A stretch of DNA of 64,000 nucleotides from Lachnospiraceae bacterium. Lineage in GTDB: Bacteria > Bacillota > Clostridia > Lachnospirales > Lachnospiraceae. Positions 61,728 through 64,000 of this stretch are shown one piece after another; the first letter of the stretch is position 1; each line of letters begins with the position of its first letter. Below the pieces are notes generated by a model. That model was not told the DNA's origin, ran no database searches, and saw only the letters and a list, made by a program, of their open reading frames with translations. The stretch is from contig JAFVAL010000009.1 in the NCBI GenBank assembly GCA_017480565.1, positions 58,862 through 122,861 of the forward strand, in the 5' to 3' direction. The position numbers were made by a program, and so were the translations under genes.

Positions 61728-63872
61728 TATCATAACTATCACAACGTAACCAGTGCAACGTCTGCGACCGGAACGAAAGGAACCTTTGGTTATGATGCCT
61801 ATGGAAACAATACCAGGGTCACGATCGTAAATTCGGAAAATACCTCTGGCAGAGCCATTGAGAGCACAGCCACCTATACGACCAATGGAAACTTCCTGGC
61901 ATCAGTGACAGATACTCTTAACAAAACAGTAGGCTACAGCTATAACAATAACACAGGCACTTTAACGTCTGTAACAGAGAATCCGTCCGGATCCAACAGT
62001 GCCACTACGAACTATACCTACGATAACATCTATCGCTTAACGAAAGCGTCAAGAGGATATGAGAGCGGTACTGCAGAGGTGCAGTATAGCTACTTAAACG
62101 ATCACCTGACAGGAATTACCTATGGAGGAAGTAACAGCTTATCTTATGGCCTCACCTACGGAACATTCGGACAGTTAACCAAGGTAACTGCAGGTGGCAC
62201 TACACTTGTCACAAACAGCTATACCTACAACAGCTCCACGAACCCTTACTACGATCTTTCCTCAGTGGTCTACGGTAACGGAGCAAGGGTCGATTATACT
62301 TATGATGCCCTTGGAAATCTGACATCAAAGAAGTATGACTCCGATAGTGCAAAGACAGTCACCTACTTCTACGATAACGAAGGGAAATTAGGCAAAGTCT
62401 ACGATGATGTTCAGGATCTGACGCATAAATATGTCTACGATATCTCCGGAAGATTGATTTCTGACACAGAATCCGGCTGGAGGTCCTTTACAACGACTTA
62501 CGGATATGATACGAATGATAATGTATCGAAGATAAAGGACAAGATCTGGTCTGTCACGTATGAAAACAACTATAGCTTTGATGCGGATAACAGACCGACA
62601 TCGTCCTCAAGTGGCAGCGCAAGTTCAAGCATCACTTACGATGTCTGGGGAAGAAAGAGTACAGAGACCGTAAAGCATGGAAGCACCGCGGTGGTAACGA
62701 CAAGCATTGGCTACTACAATCCTTCGACTACCAAGACCTCTTTGCTTCCTGGAACCTACTATAATACACTAAACGGTTCCAACAAGAACTTTACCTATAC
62801 TTATGATACCAACGGTAATATCGAGGGTATCACAGACAGTGCCGGAAAACATCGCTCTTATCAGTACGATAAGCTTGGGCAGTTAATCCGCGAGAATGAT
62901 GAGGTCTCCGGAAACACCTGGGTTTTCAATTACGATACCAGAGGCAACATCACTTCCAAAACCAGATATGCTTATACCACGGCAAGCACGTTAGGAACTG
63001 CACTTGAGACCATCCCTTACACTTATCAGAGCAGCGGATGGAAGGATATCCTAACCGGGGTTGGAAGCACAACTTATACAAACGATGCGATCGGAAACCG
63101 TTTAACCGACGGAACATGGACGTATACCTGGGAACACGGCAGAGAACTTGCGTCTATGTCAAAGAGCGGAACAAGCATCGCTTTCGGTTACGATGCGGAC
63201 GGCCAGAGAATCTATAAGAACGTCACAGAGGGAAGCACAACCACAAAGATCAACTACTACTACCGAAACGGCAATCTGATTGATGCGCTGTGGGGAAGTA
63301 ACCGGATTCATATCTTCTATGATGCAAGCGGAAGTCCGGTCTCCATCACTTACAATGGAGCGCAGTACTACTACGTAAAGAATGTCCAGGGAGACATCGT
63401 AGGGCTTACAAACACAAGCGGATCGCTGATAGTATCTTACGAATACGATGCCTGGGGAAAACTTCTCAGCACCACAGGAACACAGGCAAGCACGATAGGG
63501 CAGGCAAATCCACTGAGATACAGAGGATACGTCTACGATACCGAGACGGGGCTGTACTATCTGGGAAGCAGGTACTATGATCCGGGAGTGGGAAGATTTA
63601 TAAATGCGGATAGTATTGTGAATTTAGGTCAGGGATTTGACGGATCTAATATGTTTGCGTACTGCTTAAATAGCCCTGTGACATATGGAGATCCTTCAGG
63701 ATTTGTAGCAATAAGAATGAATAATTTATGCCTATCAGATGAGGGATCTATAGGAGGTGACATACCATTTACTTTCTTATTAGCCTTATATCTAGCAGAG
63801 GAATCAAGAAAAGAGAGCAATGATCGACATGCCTCAAGTCAGACAAAAGCTTGTGTTACAACTGGAATTTGA
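61728..63872 (+). pseudogene. 5'-truncated orphan RHS copy with a different tip
   Basis: The reading frame is open from 61728 (stop TAG just before) to 63872, about 714 residues, without a start codon or ribosome site. It is closely similar to 57742-59608 of the main RHS gene, at a constant offset of 3998 bp with no indel. After the core YLGSRYYDPGVGRFINAD the tip diverges: about 85 residues, with a hydrophobic patch (GGDIPFTFLLALYLAEES) and no resemblance to the main tip. Such orphan modules are known to recombine into the main gene and swap the toxin. No immunity gene is seen in the remaining 128 bp. Confidence 0.8.
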
Positions 63873-64000
63873 ATTTCCCGAAATCATAGGCGTTTGCCGC
63901 TGATTATAGGGCTTTAATGAAATCCTCTGAAACCGTTGAAAACAAAGGATTTTTCGCAATCTGCTCACCGAATCCCTTTATTAAATGTTACACCATTTCA

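Overview
The window reads as part of a chromosome from a gut-type, low-to-moderate GC Firmicute, most likely a Lachnospiraceae member (Clostridia). Supporting this are the gene families seen (SecG, a type 1c-like aminotransferase, a small CxxC protein resembling DUF6472, a PspC-domain protein, a UmuC-like polymerase with a YolD partner), strong AGGAGG-type ribosome sites, TTGACA/TATAAT promoters with 17-bp spacers, and Firmicute-type SOS boxes (CGAAC-N4-GTTCG). The species cannot be named from the sequence alone.

Region 1 (1-8760) is visibly more AT-rich than the rest and looks like surface-polysaccharide accessory DNA: an opine-dehydrogenase-like enzyme, two paralogous LicC-like nucleotidyltransferases with N-terminal winged helices (one fused to a LicA/choline-kinase-like domain), a YtcJ-type amidohydrolase, then an MBOAT O-acyltransferase with an AlgX/DHHW-like partner. 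Region 2 (8810-16000) holds a broken gene, an iron-dependent alcohol dehydrogenase, a metal-export operon (HMA chaperone, P1B ATPase, ArsR repressor) with a textbook operator, and a PadR/DUF1700/DUF4097/PspC envelope operon. Region 3 (15357-38000) mixes housekeeping genes (argS, gltX, manganese pyrophosphatase, UvrD-like helicase) with an SOS mutasome locus, a SseB-macrodomain protein, a MATE pump/TetR pair, a GH43 glycosidase, an SOS-boxed small membrane protein, a secreted CHAP-like protein, a large MacB-like ABC protein and a QueT transporter with a candidate preQ1 riboswitch.

Region 4 (38100-43770) is core: gpmI, secG, rnr, smpB, rpiB-like and ssrA (tmRNA). RNase R, SmpB and tmRNA together make up the trans-translation and ribosome-rescue system. 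The 3' end of ssrA is duplicated 163 bp downstream, around a GC-rich palindromic element, and three 64-bp hairpin repeats precede the ssrA promoter. Region 5 (44300-53200) has a metallophosphoesterase, class II aldolase, a Phd/RelE toxin-antitoxin pair, an aminotransferase, a four-copy 63-bp hairpin array and a fructan/sucrose operon (GH32, HAD phosphatase, GH32).

Region 6 (53550-64000) is a polymorphic-toxin locus: a 2228-residue secreted RHS/YD-repeat protein with a glycine-rich, probably membrane-active tip, an overlapping gene for a two-helix membrane protein (candidate immunity), a broken IS transposase, and a 5'-truncated orphan RHS copy with a different tip. The two RHS copies align at a constant offset of 3998 bp with no indel over about 1.87 kb, which would suit tip exchange by recombination.

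The features most worth follow-up are the RHS tip/immunity pair with its orphan, the small SOS membrane protein, the ssrA 3' duplication, the two hairpin arrays of nearly equal period, and the opine/LicC/LicA amine-decoration cluster.
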